From: JALZVT01 sp964519335 | Lineage (GTDB): Bacteria > Pseudomonadota > Gammaproteobacteria > Pseudomonadales > Azotimanducaceae | Reading direction: 5' to 3' | NCBI GenBank assembly: GCA_964519335.1 | Contig: CAZFIA010000057.1 | Location: forward strand, 1 to 22,728 | DNA: 22,728 nt | In this document: positions 15,287 to 22,445 of the stretch, piece by piece | Layout: each line of letters begins with the position of its first letter | Numbering within the stretch: position 1 is the stretch's first letter | Program-made: the position numbers and the translations under genes | The notes under the pieces: model-generated | Told to the model about the DNA's origin: nothing | The model's input: only the letters and a program-made list of their open reading frames with translations | The model's database searches: none

Positions 15287-16402
15287 TTAGTTGGAGTAGC
15301 TGACGTTAGAAGCAATTGCGGTTGCAGTCTCGGGAGGCACTTCGCCGATCACTGTTACCAGATGGTGAGCCTCGTTAGGGCCAGTTACCCGTCGCGTTAC
15401 CGACACGGTTGCACCCTTACGGCTGAGCATATTGGTCGCTGCATCGTTCGGCAGGTCCTCCACAAACACCGAGATAGCGGCCAGCCCATCAGAGTACATA
15501 AGCGTGCTGACGTCTTGCTTTGTAGCGGGCGCATGACGCAGGTCAGACGCTGCCATTTCGAATCCTTCAGGTAGCCAATCAGCGTGCCACTTAACTTCAG
15601 TTTCAGCTTTAATCGCGGATTCTGATTCGTTTGCTACTCGGAGATGATGAAGCACCGATCCGCTCGGCTTCACAGGAGTAAGAGCATCTGCAGAAACATC
15701 ACCGCCCAAGCGCAACTGATTGAACTGAAACACTTCGAGCGCAGCATGCTGAGCCTCATCCATTAGCTCCGATTTGAGCAGTAGACCGGTTTCCTTGTCG
15801 ATCCAAAGGCGGTAGCCATAGCGATGTTCGTCTTTTGGCATCACCGTCATACGCACTGCAGGCCTTGCGGCAATGCGGTCTTCACCTTTCATCGCTAGCT
15901 CATAATTGTTTGCCACGGCACTAAAGTCGCGAAGAAAGGCCTTGGCAAAAGGGCCAGCCGGAATGGAGCTGCCCACGGAAAGCAGCCGATCACCTGGCTG
16001 CATGATGCATAGCACCTTATCTCCGTCTCTTACAATTTCTCGCGGAGCGCCATTTAAATGCACCAGACGCTCATGCTCCATATCGTTCTTGGCTACGTGC
16101 ACAACCCGCAGGCTTGCCATGTTACCGCTGCTCCAATAGCTGAACACACCGTCATAGTCGAGTTCGGCAAAGGCGACATTCATGCGGTCGAGCCACGCCG
16201 CAGGCGATTGTTCAACCGCAGCACCAGAATCAGCGGCACGGGCAGTCGCGGAGAACAACGCACTCGCAACGCTACCGCAAAGCACAAACAGACTAATAGC
16301 AGCCACGTTTGTTGCGCACTTCACAGCTGAGGTTTGAATAAGTGTCACCGTTTTAGTCCCGAAGCACTGATTTTTGGGGGTGAGAAGAACCAATCTGCTC
16401 AA
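15287..16402 (-). CDS. rseB: RseB/MucB, periplasmic regulator of the anti-sigma factor
   Basis: RseB binds the periplasmic part of RseA and shields it from proteolysis until envelope signals release it. The product (371 residues from the first start) has a signal-type hydrophobic stretch (VAAISLFVLCGSVASALFSA, about 33-52), then the large lipoprotein-like domain starting AWLDRMNVAFAELDYDGVF and the smaller C-terminal domain. The frame is bounded upstream by the rseA stop 3 bp away. Candidate starts are TTG 16402, TTG 16393, GTG 16348 and GTG 16324; no ATG precedes the mature region, so the start is non-ATG whichever is used. GTG 16324 would give a more ordinary signal peptide. Confidence 0.92.
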   Translation of the reverse strand: MSRLVLLTPKNQCFGTKTVTLIQTSAVKCATNVAAISLFVLCGSVASALFSATARAADSGAAVEQSPAAWLDRMNVAFAELDYDGVFSYWSSGNMASLRVVHVAKNDMEHERLVHLNGAPREIVRDGDKVLCIMQPGDRLLSVGSSIPAGPFAKAFLRDFSAVANNYELAMKGEDRIAARPAVRMTVMPKDEHRYGYRLWIDKETGLLLKSELMDEAQHAALEVFQFNQLRLGGDVSADALTPVKPSGSVLHHLRVANESESAIKAETEVKWHADWLPEGFEMAASDLRHAPATKQDVSTLMYSDGLAAISVFVEDLPNDAATNMLSRKGATVSVTRRVTGPNEAHHLVTVIGEVPPETATAIASNVSYSN

Positions 16403-16405
16403 GCA

Positions 16406-17230
16406 TCATTGTGGGTAAGAAAGCATCTTCACGAAGGAAATTACATTCTCGTTGCTCACTGCCTGATGCTGCACATGGTGCAAGAAATAACCATCAGAGC
16501 GCGCCTTATCTGCCGCACTGAGTTCGTCGTACGGGATGAATCCAGGTCCATAGTCGTAATCTTCACCACGCTCGGTACTGTTTGCTATGTCTGTTNNNNN
16601 NNNNNNNNNNNNNNNNNNNNNNNNNNNNNNNNNNNNNNNNNNNNNNNNNNNNNNNNNNNNNNNNNNNNNNNNNNNNNNNNNNNNNNNNNNNNNNNCAACC
16701 TCAAGAGCAACCGTCTGCGCAGCGCCTTGATCACCTTCCGGGGGTGGCTTTAAGTACATATCGTTGACATCTACCGGTTGAGCGTTGGTAGCGTTGGTGT
16801 TGACATCAATGGGCTGCTCCACTTGCTCTACTGCGCTAAGCTCATTGATCGCAGGGCCCGCGGGCTCGGAATCATCCAGGAACCCACCGGACAGAAAAAC
16901 ACCCAAAGCAAGCGCTGCCGCGATCGCACCGCCCGCGAGTTGAAAGCCGCGTTTAGGTGTCGAGTTTGCCGCTTCAACAGAAGGTTCTTCCTGCACTATG
17001 TCTTGCTCGAGAAACTGCTCGGCATCGAGCGACGCCCAGATGCGCTCGCCCATTGCCGCGACGCCCTCAACGTTTTCGCCATGAGCCGCCTGTTTAATCA
17101 GGTGATAGCTGCTCCAGGCCTGCATGAGGTCATCATCTTTCGCCACCTCATCGAACACACGCCGCAGCTCAAATTCTGAGGCTTCGCCATCGACGGCAGC
17201 TGAAAGGGCTTCTCTTAATTTTTCTGACAT
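16406..17230 (-). CDS. rseA: RseA/MucA anti-sigma-E factor (interrupted by an assembly gap)
   Basis: RseA is a single-pass membrane protein whose cytoplasmic domain holds RpoE; stepwise proteolysis releases the sigma factor. The N-terminal part, MSEKLREALSAAVDGEASE, is the classic sigma-binding domain. A membrane segment lies at about 96-118. The periplasmic part begins with an acidic, Asn/Thr-rich linker that has a TNATNA duplication. The sequence is lost from residue 178 for 100 N and resumes in the same frame with a C-terminal region (SDGYFLHHVQHQ...FVKMLSYP) that fits the RseB-binding end of MucA/RseA. Gap size is unknown, so exact length is not known. ATG 17230 starts after a long leader of 263 bp. 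Confidence 0.9.
   Translation of the reverse strand: MSEKLREALSAAVDGEASEFELRRVFDEVAKDDDLMQAWSSYHLIKQAAHGENVEGVAAMGERIWASLDAEQFLEQDIVQEEPSVEAANSTPKRGFQLAGGAIAAALALGVFLSGGFLDDSEPAGPAINELSAVEQVEQPIDVNTNATNAQPVDVNDMYLKPPPEGDQGAAQTVALEVXXXXXXXXXXXXXXXXXXXXXXXXXXXXXXXXXXTDIANSTERGEDYDYGPGFIPYDELSAADKARSDGYFLHHVQHQAVSNENVISFVKMLSYPQ
16596..16695. other. Assembly gap (100 N) inside rseA
   Basis: Exactly 100 N. Unlike the other two gaps, the flanks share no overlap, so real sequence of the periplasmic linker is missing. Confidence 0.97.
16781..16798 (-). repeat. 9-bp duplication in the rseA linker
   Basis: AGCGTTGGT (plus strand) is present twice in tandem and gives Thr-Asn-Ala twice (residues 145-150) in frame. 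Confidence 0.8.
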
Positions 17231-17493
17231 TTTTTGAATCTCAATTCACTGTCTGCAACACCCAATTCAAGGGTTCTGCACAATTATTTCACAGGTTCTG
17301 CACGTTCATTTCACGGGACTGGTTAAAATATCCGGCCCAAACCCGCAATGCTATGACAACAGTCTCGGCGTTTTAGTGCCCCTGTTTTGTCTCTTTTTGC
17401 CGAAATATCCCCCCACATCCGACAATACGGCCTATTTTGTGAACAATAGTCCCAAAAAAAGCCCGATTTTGGCGTGATTTAGGCCAATACACC
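17231..17493 (-). promoter_or_regulatory. rpoE-rseA spacer/leader
   Basis: These 263 bp separate rpoE from rseA, which are nearly adjacent in E. coli and pseudomonads. It holds a seven-T run on the minus strand (17460-17454) inside a possible CCAAAA/TTTTGG hairpin (17452-17472), and two 22-bp direct repeats nearer rseA (17271-17314). I see no clear sigma-E promoter and no credible small gene. Confidence 0.4.
17271..17314 (-). repeat. Two 22-bp direct repeats upstream of rseA
   Basis: 17271-17292 and 17293-17314 match at 18 of 22 positions; both share GGTTCTGCAC and ATTTCAC. A more decayed third unit may precede at 17249-17270. They lie 41-84 bp before the rseA start. Confidence 0.75.
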
Positions 17494-18078
17494 TCATCCT
17501 GACCGCCCCGCATGCCCTATAAGTGGGGCAATCTTCTTATCAATACTCTCTCTGGCCCGGAAAATACGCGATCTGACCGTGCCCACCGGGCAATCCATGA
17601 TTTCAGCAATTTGCTCGTAGCTCATGCCATCGAACTCCCGAAGGGTCACCGCACTGCGCAAATCATCGGGTAAATCAGCGATGGCCTTGTGAATAACCTT
17701 CGACAGCTCATCGCGGGCGAGTTCATTCTCTGGGTTTTCAACCTGGCGCATGGGCTCGTAGGATTCAGCGTCATCGACGTCAATATCTGCTCCAGGCGGA
17801 CGCCGGGCCCGGGCTACCAAATGGTTCTTTGCGGTGTTTATTGCGATGCGATAAAGCCAGGTATAGAACTGCGAATCACCACGAAACCTTGGCAGGGCAC
17901 GAAACGCCTTGATAAAGGCCTCCTGCACCACGTCCTCGACTTCCTGTCGGTCACGGACATACCGCGTGACCAACCCGAAGATCTTTCCCTGATATCGGAC
18001 AAATAACTGGTCAAAAGCGCGCTTATCGCCTTTCTGCACGCGCCGGACCAGCTCTTGATCTGTAATTTCGTCGCTCAA
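17494..18078 (-). CDS. rpoE: RNA polymerase sigma-E factor (RpoE/AlgU)
   Basis: This ECF sigma factor drives the envelope-stress regulon. The 194-residue product (E. coli 191) has region 2 with DVVQEAFIKAFRALPRFRGDSQFYTWLYRIAINTAKN (key part FYTWLYRIAINTAKN) and region 4 with LREFDGMSYEQIAEIM and GTVRSRIFRAR, the DNA-binding helices. An in-frame TAA lies three codons before TTG 18078, so TTG is the start; AAGG is about 7 bases upstream. It is followed by rseA, rseB, rseC and mucD, and is divergent from nadB, as in pseudomonads. I could not find a clear self-activated (GAACTT/TCTGA) promoter. Confidence 0.97.
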   Translation of the reverse strand: MSDEITDQELVRRVQKGDKRAFDQLFVRYQGKIFGLVTRYVRDRQEVEDVVQEAFIKAFRALPRFRGDSQFYTWLYRIAINTAKNHLVARARRPPGADIDVDDAESYEPMRQVENPENELARDELSKVIHKAIADLPDDLRSAVTLREFDGMSYEQIAEIMDCPVGTVRSRIFRARESIDKKIAPLIGHAGRSG

Positions 18079-18252
18079 TTCGCGGCCTTATGCAGATGGG
18101 CGCGTATTGCAGCCCTTGGAGCCCCGATATTCTGCCGTTTCGCACTGGTTTATACTAGTTTGTTTAACCAAGCCGCCGCGCTCACTCCATCTATCCATCA
18201 ATACATGAACGCCAGCTAATTTCACCCAGGCAAGACAAGGCAGTAACCTCAA
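18079..18252. promoter_or_regulatory. rpoE-nadB divergent promoter region
   Basis: This 174-bp spacer must serve both genes. On the plus strand TATACT at 18151-18156 is a good -10 box for nadB, without a clear -35. It lies within an imperfect inverted repeat: TGGTT at 18146-18150 and AACCA at 18166-18170, with ACTAGT between. This could be an operator, but five-base arms may be chance. Confidence 0.35.
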
Positions 18253-19839
18253 GTGGCCGAACGCCAGCAGACAGATGTCCTCGTAATCGGCGGGGGGGCC
18301 GCAGGCCTATCCGCAGCTCTACCCCTGGCTGAATTCGCCCAGGTGACGGTACTTTGTAAGGGGGGCGTCGAGGGCGGCTCGACCAACTGGGCGCAAGGCG
18401 GCCTTGCCGCTGTAACTGACCCGGCGGACACCGTCGAAGCCCACGTGCAGGACACCCTGATCGCCGGCGACGGACTGTGCGGCGAAGAAGCTGTCCGCTT
18501 TACTATTCAAGGGGGTAAAGCCGCAGTGGCCCGGCTGGTTAACTGGGGTGTGAAATTTGATACCGAAGAAGACCCGGCAGACGGGTATCACCTGACCCGC
18601 GAAGGCGGTCACTCTGCACGACGCGTACTCCATGTTGCAGACAAGACCGGCAGTGCCATTGCCAACTCATTATGGGAACAGGCAAGCGCACACCCGAACA
18701 TCCTTATAGAAAATGATCGCGTAGCAGTGGATTTGATCACCACAGATCGGTTTGGCGAGCATCCTAACCGCTGCATTGGTGCCTACGTCTACAACGACAA
18801 CACCAAAGAAGTAGATGTTTATCAGGCGCGTTGTGTAGTGCTTGCAACCGGGGGCGCGAGCAAAGTTTATCTGTACACCAGCAATCCAGACGGCGCGACA
18901 GGCGATGGCATAGCCATGGCCTGGCGAGCAGGTGCAAGCGTGGCCAACATGGAATTCAATCAGTTCCACCCCACCTGCTTGTTTCACCCCCACGCCAAGT
19001 CCTTTCTGATTTCCGAAGCGGTCCGCGGCGAAGGCGGAATTCTGCGGCTGCCAAACGGCGAGCGTTTTATGAAACGTTTTGACGATCGATTGGAACTTGC
19101 TTCGCGTGACATCGTGGCACGCGCGATCGATCATGAGATGAAGCGCCTGGGAGCTGACTGCATGTACCTCGATATCACCCACGCCGAAAAAGGTTTGGTT
19201 GAACATCACTTCCCAACCATTCACGCGCGCTGCCTCGAATTTGGCATCGACATGACAAAAGACCCCATTCCGGTTGTACCTGCCGCCCACTACACCTGCG
19301 GTGGCGTGGTGGTTGACCTAAATGGCGCAACAGATATTCCCGGGCTTTACGCGGCTGGCGAAACCACCTGTAGCGGCCTGCACGGTGCCAATCGGCTGGC
19401 AAGCAACTCGTTGCTTGAATGCCTGGTGTTTGGCCAGGCCGCTGCCGAGCACATCGAAGCAAACTATGCATCAATGCCTGCCCCACCCGATCCGCCCATG
19501 TGGGACGCATCCCAGGTCGTCGATTCCGATGAAAACGTTGTGCTTTCGCATAACTGGGATGAGTTGCGCCGATTTATGTGGGACTACGTTGGCATTGTCC
19601 GCACACACAAACGTCTTGAACGCGCTCGACACAGAGTCGATCTGCTAAAGCACGAAGTGCAAGACTATTACAGCAACTATCAGGTGGGTCCGGATCTGTT
19701 GGAGTTGCGCAACCTGTTAACGGTCGCCGATTTGATTGTTGAATCGGCCATGCAGCGCCGCGAAAGTCGTGGACTGCATTGGACGCTGGATTATCCAAAC
19801 CACCTTGACAAAATTGCGGATACAGTGTTGCGGCCTTAG
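18253..19839 (+). CDS. nadB: L-aspartate oxidase NadB
   Basis: NadB oxidises L-aspartate to iminoaspartate, the first step of de novo NAD synthesis, using FAD. The 528-residue product (E. coli 540) begins with the dinucleotide-binding motif DVLVIGGGAAGLSAAL, contains STNWAQGGLAAV, the succinate-dehydrogenase-like HPTCLF and SEAVRGEGG segments, and GANRLASNSLLECLVFG near the C-terminal part of the FAD domain; the tail is the helical C-terminal domain. An in-frame TAA three codons upstream fixes GTG 18253 as the start. It is divergent from rpoE, a conserved arrangement. No nadA or nadC is in the window. Confidence 0.97.
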   Translation: MAERQQTDVLVIGGGAAGLSAALPLAEFAQVTVLCKGGVEGGSTNWAQGGLAAVTDPADTVEAHVQDTLIAGDGLCGEEAVRFTIQGGKAAVARLVNWGVKFDTEEDPADGYHLTREGGHSARRVLHVADKTGSAIANSLWEQASAHPNILIENDRVAVDLITTDRFGEHPNRCIGAYVYNDNTKEVDVYQARCVVLATGGASKVYLYTSNPDGATGDGIAMAWRAGASVANMEFNQFHPTCLFHPHAKSFLISEAVRGEGGILRLPNGERFMKRFDDRLELASRDIVARAIDHEMKRLGADCMYLDITHAEKGLVEHHFPTIHARCLEFGIDMTKDPIPVVPAAHYTCGGVVVDLNGATDIPGLYAAGETTCSGLHGANRLASNSLLECLVFGQAAAEHIEANYASMPAPPDPPMWDASQVVDSDENVVLSHNWDELRRFMWDYVGIVRTHKRLERARHRVDLLKHEVQDYYSNYQVGPDLLELRNLLTVADLIVESAMQRRESRGLHWTLDYPNHLDKIADTVLRP

Positions 19840-19855
19840 CAACTTCGCACTGATC

Positions 19856-20143
19856 TCAGGACGGCAAGCCATAGCATCGGCGGCGCAAGCGAGCGAACAT
19901 TGCAGGCTGCACTTCGTCGCGATAAATCACACGATAGGGTTTGCTCAATACAACGCAGGATTCATCAAGCCACAACGCATTGTGCATGTCTTCCTCAGTA
20001 ATCAACCAGACCCCGGAGCGCGGCGGCAATTTGATTGAGCGATGAATCAGGGTAAGGAGAGCTAGTACCAAACCCGGCAACCCAATTAGCATCCACATCG
20101 CAGCGCCCATCACCAGGATTAAGAGCCAGCCTCTATGTCGCAA
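19856..20143 (-). CDS. YgfX-like small membrane protein
   Basis: The 95-residue product has a hydrophobic N-terminal part (about 6-33, LILVMGAAMWMLIGLPGLVL) that may form one hairpin or one long membrane segment, followed by a small cytoplasmic domain ending DEVQPAMFARLRRRCY. The closing D-x(7)-F-x-x-LRR pattern resembles YgfX, and the gene directly follows sdhE, where ygfX is found in E. coli. It is clearly shorter than the 135-residue E. coli protein, mostly in the soluble domain. TTG 20143 is the first canonical start after the sdhE stop, with GAGGGG close upstream. YgfX (CptA) has been described as a membrane toxin partnered by SdhE; this is not shown for this form. Confidence 0.6.
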   Translation of the reverse strand: MRHRGWLLILVMGAAMWMLIGLPGLVLALLTLIHRSIKLPPRSGVWLITEEDMHNALWLDESCVVLSKPYRVIYRDEVQPAMFARLRRRCYGLPS

Positions 20144-20166
20144 AGCCCCTCTTTGGAACCCGAGAA

Positions 20167-20412
20167 TCAGGATGTCGCTGCCAGCACCCTCGCAACCAAC
20201 TCGAGAAACTCAGCGTCAGTCGGCTGTTCGCGGCCCTGAAGCCAGTCAAAGAGTTCCCAATCTTCACAATCAATGAAGCGCAAGTACGCGCTTTGCAGGT
20301 GATCAGGCAGATTTAGCAGATGGTTTTCGACAAACGGAATAAGCAATACGTCGAGCTCCTGCATGCCCCGTCGGCTGCGCCAGTAGGCCTTGTTTTTCAA
20401 TACTGCATCCAT
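20167..20412 (-). CDS. sdhE: SdhE, flavin assembly factor for succinate dehydrogenase
   Basis: SdhE promotes covalent FAD attachment to the flavoprotein subunit of succinate dehydrogenase. The 81-residue product (E. coli 88) has the signature RRGMQELDVLLIPF (RGxxE) at about 14-27, FIDCEDWELFDWL and the DAEFLELV helix. ATG 20412 is used; no clear Shine-Dalgarno is visible. It lies between ygfX and the divergent ygfZ, the same neighbourhood as in E. coli. Confidence 0.93.
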   Translation of the reverse strand: MDAVLKNKAYWRSRRGMQELDVLLIPFVENHLLNLPDHLQSAYLRFIDCEDWELFDWLQGREQPTDAEFLELVARVLAATS

Positions 20413-20572
20413 GTTCGCAGTGTACTCGCAAGAAAAGACTCATGCTGGGCTAAAGCGAATAGGATGTGCCGGCGACCCGGAGTAAACTGGAGGTAATCGA
20501 CCCAGAGCGGTGCAAGTTTTTGGCCCACCGTGGCCAGAGCGCGAAGAGAACAAAAGAGTACGCAGAGAAACA
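20413..20572. promoter_or_regulatory. sdhE-ygfZ divergent region
   Basis: Start signals of both genes should be here. A GGAGGT at 20489-20494 on the plus strand looks like a ribosome-binding site but has no suitable start 5-10 bases after it; the GTG at 20510 is 15 bases away. No convincing promoter boxes were found. Confidence 0.3.
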
Positions 20573-21385
20573 GTGACAACTTCTAGTTCCAAAAATACCG
20601 AATCAACAACCGGAGCACTTACAAGCCATAGGGTGCTGAGCTTCGAAGGAGCAGACGCTGCGAGTTTTTTGCAGGGCTATCTCACCTGCGACACCGACAA
20701 ACTCGACCCAAACGCCGCCCTCCCCGGTGCATTCACCAACCTAAAAGGGCGGGTGGTCGCTAACGGCTGGGTTTGGGGCTCGGCCATCCATGTGCAGATG
20801 CTAATCGCTGCGTCGCTCACAGAAACCGTTGCTAACTTTCTCAAGCCCTACATGAATTTCTCGAAAACCAAGCTCAATGTAGCGGACGCGGCTCCAGCGG
20901 CTATCCTGCTCGCAGCCTCTGACCGGGTACCCAGCATGATCCAGATTGGATCCTATGGCGGCTTGTTAGCAGAGACGTCTGACCAAACGCACGATTTAAG
21001 CCCGCAGTGGCTCGATTGCTGTATTGCAGTGAACGAACCCATACTCAACGCAGCAACCAGCGGGACCTACTTGCCGCAAATGCTCGGGTTAACAAAAAGC
21101 GGCGCCGTGTCATTCGACAAAGGCTGTTACCTCGGCCAGGAAATTGTTGCCAGGGCAGAGCATCGCGGCGCGGTTAAACGCCGTCTGCGACGTGCAAGTT
21201 ACGAATCATCTATAGCGCTAGACCCGGGGATGAAACTCATCGACGACACAGGCCGTGCGCGGGCCACGTTGATTTGCGCCTCCGACAGCGAAGCATTGTT
21301 GGTCGGTTCCGATGACTTAAGTGGCCAGCAGCGCTGGTTTGCAGAAGACACTCCGGTCACGATCGATCTAGCAACCGGACCGTAA
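20573..21385 (+). CDS. ygfZ: YgfZ, folate-binding Fe-S maintenance protein
   Basis: YgfZ is a tetrahydrofolate-binding GcvT-like protein that supports certain Fe-S enzymes. The 270-residue product carries the signature KGCYLGQEIVARAEHRG (K-G-C-Y-x-G-Q-E with its cysteine) near residue 183, and an N-terminal fold starting HRVLSFEGADAASFLQGYLTCD typical of the family. It is shorter than the 326 residues of E. coli YgfZ. I start at GTG 20573 because the next residues align with the family beginning; an upstream GTG at 20510 would add 21 residues rich in charged amino acids with no family match. It is divergent from sdhE and convergent with mmsB. Confidence 0.9.
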   Translation: MTTSSSKNTESTTGALTSHRVLSFEGADAASFLQGYLTCDTDKLDPNAALPGAFTNLKGRVVANGWVWGSAIHVQMLIAASLTETVANFLKPYMNFSKTKLNVADAAPAAILLAASDRVPSMIQIGSYGGLLAETSDQTHDLSPQWLDCCIAVNEPILNAATSGTYLPQMLGLTKSGAVSFDKGCYLGQEIVARAEHRGAVKRRLRRASYESSIALDPGMKLIDDTGRARATLICASDSEALLVGSDDLSGQQRWFAEDTPVTIDLATGP

Positions 21386-21421
21386 AACGGTGGGCCATTA
21401 GCCAGGCGTCAAGAAAACAAC

Positions 21422-22336
21422 TCAGGCTTTTTGAAATAACTTGAGTATTGAAGAGAAATCGAGCTTCCCAGCCTCGTTCTGCGTGGCGTGCATTCGATAA
21501 AGGTTCCGCGCTAGCCCACCCATCGGAACGGTTGCCCCAGTGGCCTCAGCGTTGTCCATCGCAAGACCTAAATCTTTGGTCATGAGGTCAACCAAAAAAC
21601 CACCTTCATAACTGCGGCTGGCGGGCACCCCATCCATAACGCCGGGGTAAGGGTTATAAACTTCCAGTGCCCAGTTTCCGCCTGAGGAGCGGCGCATGAT
21701 CTCGGACAGCTTGGCCGGGTCTAATCCGTGACTTACGCCCATCGCAAGCGCTTCTGCCGTTCCAGCCATGAGTACGGCCAGCAACATATTGTTGCAGGCT
21801 TTCGCCGTTTGTCCCGCACCAGCAACACCAGCATGAAAAACGTTAGAACCCATAACTTCAAACAGTGGCCGAACGGTTTCGATCACCGCCTCGTCACCAC
21901 CGACCATGAAGGTAAGGGTGCCATTCTCTGCGCCTGCCGTGCCGCCAGAGACGGGCGCATCAAGCATGTCGAAACCACTCTCGGCAGCTGCCGCAGCCAC
22001 TTCCTTGGCGGTTGCCGTATCAATGGTGCTGCAGTCAACCAGCACGGCACCTGAGGCCGCCTGATCCAGCAGGCCCTGGTCATCTACTTCATTGCCACCT
22101 TTGTTACCCAGGTAAAGACCAGCAACATGACGCCCAGCAGGCAACATAGAAAACACCACCTCGGCATTAGCCGCGGCCGCCGCCGCTGAATCAGCGGGCA
22201 AACAGCCCGCTTTTTTCGCACGCTCGAGAGCTGATGGCACGAGATCAAATACTGAAACCTCATGACCACCTGCCGCAAGATTTGCAGCCATCGGACCGCC
22301 CATGTTTCCCAGACCAACAAACGCTATTCGAGTCAT
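21422..22336 (-). CDS. mmsB: 3-hydroxyisobutyrate dehydrogenase
   Basis: The enzyme oxidises 3-hydroxyisobutyrate to methylmalonate semialdehyde with NAD in valine catabolism. The 304-residue product has the Rossmann start FVGLGNMGGPMAANL, the substrate-binding DAPVSGGTAGAENGTLTFMVGG region (DAPVSGGTAGAENG), and the catalytic lysine in GAGQTAKACNN near residue 171-175. The C-terminal helical domain is complete (GNWALEVYNPYPGVM). These features favour this member of the beta-hydroxyacid dehydrogenase family over tartronate semialdehyde reductase, helped by the preceding hydrolase gene that makes its substrate. ATG 22336 has GAGAG about 8 bases upstream. Confidence 0.92.
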   Translation of the reverse strand: MTRIAFVGLGNMGGPMAANLAAGGHEVSVFDLVPSALERAKKAGCLPADSAAAAAANAEVVFSMLPAGRHVAGLYLGNKGGNEVDDQGLLDQAASGAVLVDCSTIDTATAKEVAAAAAESGFDMLDAPVSGGTAGAENGTLTFMVGGDEAVIETVRPLFEVMGSNVFHAGVAGAGQTAKACNNMLLAVLMAGTAEALAMGVSHGLDPAKLSEIMRRSSGGNWALEVYNPYPGVMDGVPASRSYEGGFLVDLMTKDLGLAMDNAEATGATVPMGGLARNLYRMHATQNEAGKLDFSSILKLFQKA

Positions 22337-22445
22337 GTGTTTACTCTCAAAGTTCTATTTATCTTATCTATACGCTCATGCGCGCTATACGCTTACGCAC
22401 GCCATACGCTTATGCGCGCACTTTCTTTCCGTCTAAAATGGCAGT
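22337..22445 (-). promoter_or_regulatory. Spacer between the hydrolase gene and mmsB
   Basis: These 109 bp hold the 17-bp triple repeat (22369-22419) and an AT-rich stretch before the mmsB ribosome-binding site. No clear promoter or terminator was identified. Confidence 0.3.
22369..22419 (-). repeat. Three 17-bp tandem repeats upstream of mmsB
   Basis: Units 22369-22385, 22386-22402 and 22403-22419 follow the pattern (T/C)ATACGCT(C/T)A(T/C)GC(G/A)CGC. The first and third differ at two positions. They sit 33-83 bp before the mmsB start. Confidence 0.9.

Noticed and set aside
17323..17418. 31-codon open frame on the minus strand in the rpoE-rseA spacer (ATG 17418)
   Set aside because: No ribosome-binding site, no recognisable composition or domain, and length expected by chance.
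18079..18252. Sigma-E self-regulated promoter before rpoE
   Set aside because: No sequence close to GAACTT with TCTGA at 16-17 bp spacing was found.
18670..19290. Long minus-strand open frame opposite nadB
   Set aside because: It lies fully inside a clear NadB gene and its product shows no recognisable domain.
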